DNA of 64,000 bases, taken from the NCBI RefSeq assembly GCF_014197755.1, contig NZ_JACIGE010000003.1:62001-126000 (forward strand), written 5' to 3'. The stretch's first letter is position 1. The number at the start of each line of letters is the position of its first letter. This DNA comes from Rhodocyclus tenuis. GTDB lineage: Bacteria; Pseudomonadota; Gammaproteobacteria; Burkholderiales; Rhodocyclaceae. The position numbers and the translations under genes are program-made. The notes beneath the pieces are model-generated. The model ran no database searches. It was not told the origin of the DNA and was given only the letters and a program-made list of their open reading frames with translations. Below, in pieces: positions 61,175-64,000 of the stretch.

Positions 61175-61936
61175 TCAGCCGGGGTTCGGCGTCTTGCGCT
61201 TGAGCAGACGAATCGCCGCCTGTACGTAGCCGGACAGCGCGTAGACGACGAAGAGCAGGAACAACGCTGCCGGCGTGTCGTAGGAAATCACTGCGAAGCC
61301 CAGCGCCATGGCGACGATGAAGATGAAGGGCACGCTGCGGCGCAGGTTGATGTCCTTGAAGCTGTAGAAACGGACATTGGTCACCATGGTGATACCGGCG
61401 AAGATCACCAGCACGCAGGCGATCCAGCGCACGTCGAAGGCAGCGATGCCGTTGTCGATCGCCACCCAGACAAAGCCGGCGACCAGCGCCGCCGCCGCCG
61501 GGCTCGGCAAGCCCTGGAAGTAGCGCTTGTCGACGACTTCGAGCGTGGTGTTGAAGCGCGCCAGACGCAGCGCGGCGCCGACGCAGTAGATGAAAGCGGC
61601 GATCCAGCCGAGCCGGCCCATGTCCTTGAGCGCCCAGACATAGACTACCAGCGCCGGGGCGACGCCGAACGAGACCATGTCGGAGAGCGAATCGTACTCG
61701 GCGCCGAAGGCGCTCTGCGTTCGCGTCAGTCGCGCGACACGACCATCGAGGCCGTCGAGCACCATGGCGACGAAGATGGCGACCGCGGCCAGCTCGAACG
61801 CGCCCTTCATCGCCTGGACGACGGCGAAGAAGCCGCAGAACAAGGCGGCCGTCGTGAACAGATTGGGGAGAACGTAAATCCCGCGCCGACGCAACTCGGG
61901 ATTGAACAGGGTCTTGCGGGGCTTTATTTCCGGCAT
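61175..61936 (-). CDS. pssA: PssA, CDP-diacylglycerol-serine O-phosphatidyltransferase
   Basis: This 253-aa membrane enzyme makes phosphatidylserine. It carries the CDP-alcohol phosphotransferase motif DGLDGRVAR-x8-G-x3-D-x3-D and several membrane segments. It begins 3 nt after the psd stop, so both steps to phosphatidylethanolamine are co-transcribed. Confidence 0.96.
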   Translation of the reverse strand: MPEIKPRKTLFNPELRRRGIYVLPNLFTTAALFCGFFAVVQAMKGAFELAAVAIFVAMVLDGLDGRVARLTRTQSAFGAEYDSLSDMVSFGVAPALVVYVWALKDMGRLGWIAAFIYCVGAALRLARFNTTLEVVDKRYFQGLPSPAAAALVAGFVWVAIDNGIAAFDVRWIACVLVIFAGITMVTNVRFYSFKDINLRRSVPFIFIVAMALGFAVISYDTPAALFLLFVVYALSGYVQAAIRLLKRKTPNPG

Positions 61937-61939
61937 GTT

Positions 61940-62581
61940 TCAGGCAAGTTCGGCCAAAACGGTGGTCGAAGCATACACCTTTTCGCCAATCGTCACCTTG
62001 ACGCGGGCGTCAAGCGGCAGATAGACATCAAGCCGCGAACCGAAGCGGATGAAACCGTAGCGCTCGCCGCGCACCAGTTGCTTGCCGGCATCGACGTAGC
62101 AGAGGATGCGGCGGGCGACGAGGCCGGCGACCTGCACCGAGGTCACATCCTGGCCGTCTTTGGTGCGCAGCCACAAGGCATTGCGCTCGTTCTCGGTCGA
62201 TGCCTTGTCGAGCGCGGCATTGACGAACTTGCCGGGGTTGTACCAGCGCTGCTTCACCTCGCCATCGACCGGACTGCGTTGCGAATGCACGTTGAAAACG
62301 TTCATGAACACGCTGACCTTGATCGCCTGACGATCGAGATAGGGATCGCGCACTTCCTCGACAACGACAATGCGGCCATCGGCCGGCGCGACGACGCTCT
62401 TGGCGTCGCCCGAGATGACGCGCTGCGGATCACGGAAGAACTGCAGGACGAAGATGGCGATGATCCAGAACGGAAAGGCCGGCATCGCGCCGAAGCCGAG
62501 ATGGACGCCAATGGCGACGGCGATAGCGATGGCGAGGAAGGGCCAGCCTTCGCGGGCAATGATGGGGTGCGGGTAATTCAT
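61940..62581 (-). CDS. psd: Phosphatidylserine decarboxylase, short form
   Basis: This 213-aa proenzyme of the short Psd group has two N-terminal hydrophobic segments, [16 protein letters not shown] and [10 protein letters not shown]. The self-cleavage site is Gly-Ser in [11 protein letters not shown] (Ser182), which becomes the pyruvoyl group. It makes phosphatidylethanolamine from phosphatidylserine. ATG 62581 lacks a strong ribosome site. Confidence 0.95.
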   Translation of the reverse strand: MNYPHPIIAREGWPFLAIAIAVAIGVHLGFGAMPAFPFWIIAIFVLQFFRDPQRVISGDAKSVVAPADGRIVVVEEVRDPYLDRQAIKVSVFMNVFNVHSQRSPVDGEVKQRWYNPGKFVNAALDKASTENERNALWLRTKDGQDVTSVQVAGLVARRILCYVDAGKQLVRGERYGFIRFGSRLDVYLPLDARVKVTIGEKVYASTTVLAELA

Positions 62582-62764
62582 CGGGCGGAAATCGTCCAGA
62601 CAGTGGCGGCGAAGCGCCGGATGGGCGGCGGCACGGAAGCCGGGGAGAGACAAGCCAGCGTGCGGCCGATGCTGCGAAGCGACGAATACACGGGCAAAAA
62701 CTGCAGCAACTATAGCGAAAACGGGCGCGACCGGTCGGCCGCGCCCGCTCTCAATACGTAAAAC

Positions 62765-63832
<1,068 letters not shown>

Positions 63833-63890
63833 TCAAGTGCGGGAAAACCAGCGCAGCGACCGACTCCGGAGCGTCGGTGCGGCCGCCACC

Positions 63891-64000
63891 TCACACTTTG
63901 AGGATACGGTCGCCGCGGCCGATGCCGCTGACGCCGGTACGTACGGTTTCGAGGATCAGGCTGCCGTCGAGCGCCTGGATGAAAGCGTCGAGCTTGGCCC
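63891..64000 (-). CDS. ilvH: IlvH, acetolactate synthase small subunit (3' end only)
   Basis: The minus strand encodes the family C-terminus AKLDAFIQALDGSLILE, then ETVRTGVSGIGRG, ending DRILKV. The rest lies beyond the window. It regulates the catalytic IlvB subunit; ilvC follows. Confidence 0.92.
   Translation of the reverse strand, partial: AKLDAFIQALDGSLILETVRTGVSGIGRGDRILKV

Noticed and set aside
58552..61203. 883-aa frame on the plus strand covering wrbA, DUF2069 and antisense leuA
   Set aside because: It crosses two real genes in a different frame and lies opposite leuA; no conserved motif.

Overview
The window looks like chromosome of a flagellated, high-GC betaproteobacterium. A Rhodocyclales-type relative (Dechloromonas/Azonexus/Rhodocyclaceae) is the best guess. 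The basis is gene order: motAB-che-flhBA, ccoNOQP-GH, xseB-ispA-dxs-folE2, rpsP-rimM-trmD-rplS, ribF-ileS-lspA-fkpB-ispH, wrbA-DUF2069, and a minor-pilin/PilY1 operon, all with even GC-rich codon use. The taxonomic call is inference. I see no insertion sequence, phage, CRISPR array or integration scar.

Region 1 (1-13.6 kb, minus strand) is motility and chemotaxis. The order of transcription is motA, motB, cheR, a CheB lacking its receiver domain, a STAS protein, a chemoreceptor with a C-terminal cytoplasmic sensor-like region, two tandem CheV proteins, cheY, cheZ and cheA. A 22-bp-arm hairpin follows, then flhB and the N-terminal part of flhA, which runs off the left edge. No cheW is present, so the two CheVs are the only visible coupling proteins.

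Region 2 (13.6-25.1 kb) starts with a Nudix hydrolase, an orphan TonB and a divergent HNH nuclease. A cbb3 oxidase locus follows on the minus strand: SDR dehydrogenase, a possible 56-aa ORF, ccoI, ccoS, FNR-like sites, ccoN-O-Q-P, ccoG, ccoH and a 46-aa DUF3149 membrane protein. The maturation genes ccoI and ccoS lie upstream of the structural genes.

Region 3 (25.2-31.1 kb, plus) is ribF-ileS-lspA-fkpB-ispH, with GTG and TTG starts that overlap upstream stop codons.

Region 4 (31.1-40.7 kb, minus) is a type IV pilus minor-pilin operon: fimT, pilV, pilW, pilX, a 1777-aa pilY1, pilE, and a TonB-like protein whose start overlaps the pilE stop. tRNA-Thr(CGU) and a small winged-helix protein lie upstream.

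Region 5 (41-53.3 kb) holds tsaE-amiC, divergent queG, fadH, a SpoIIAA-like/sulfurtransferase pair, a Rieske oxygenase, and xseB-ispA-dxs-folE2.

Region 6 (53.3-64 kb) holds rpsP-rimM-trmD-rplS, a 512-aa protein with a PilZ-like region, a YihY membrane protein, wrbA-DUF2069, leuA, psd-pssA, ilvC and the 3' end of ilvH. Most of the window is core metabolism and envelope biology. The less ordinary parts are the chemotaxis cluster, the small ORFs and hairpins of the cbb3 locus, the pilY1/pilE/TonB-like arrangement, and a duplicated trmD tail upstream of rplS.
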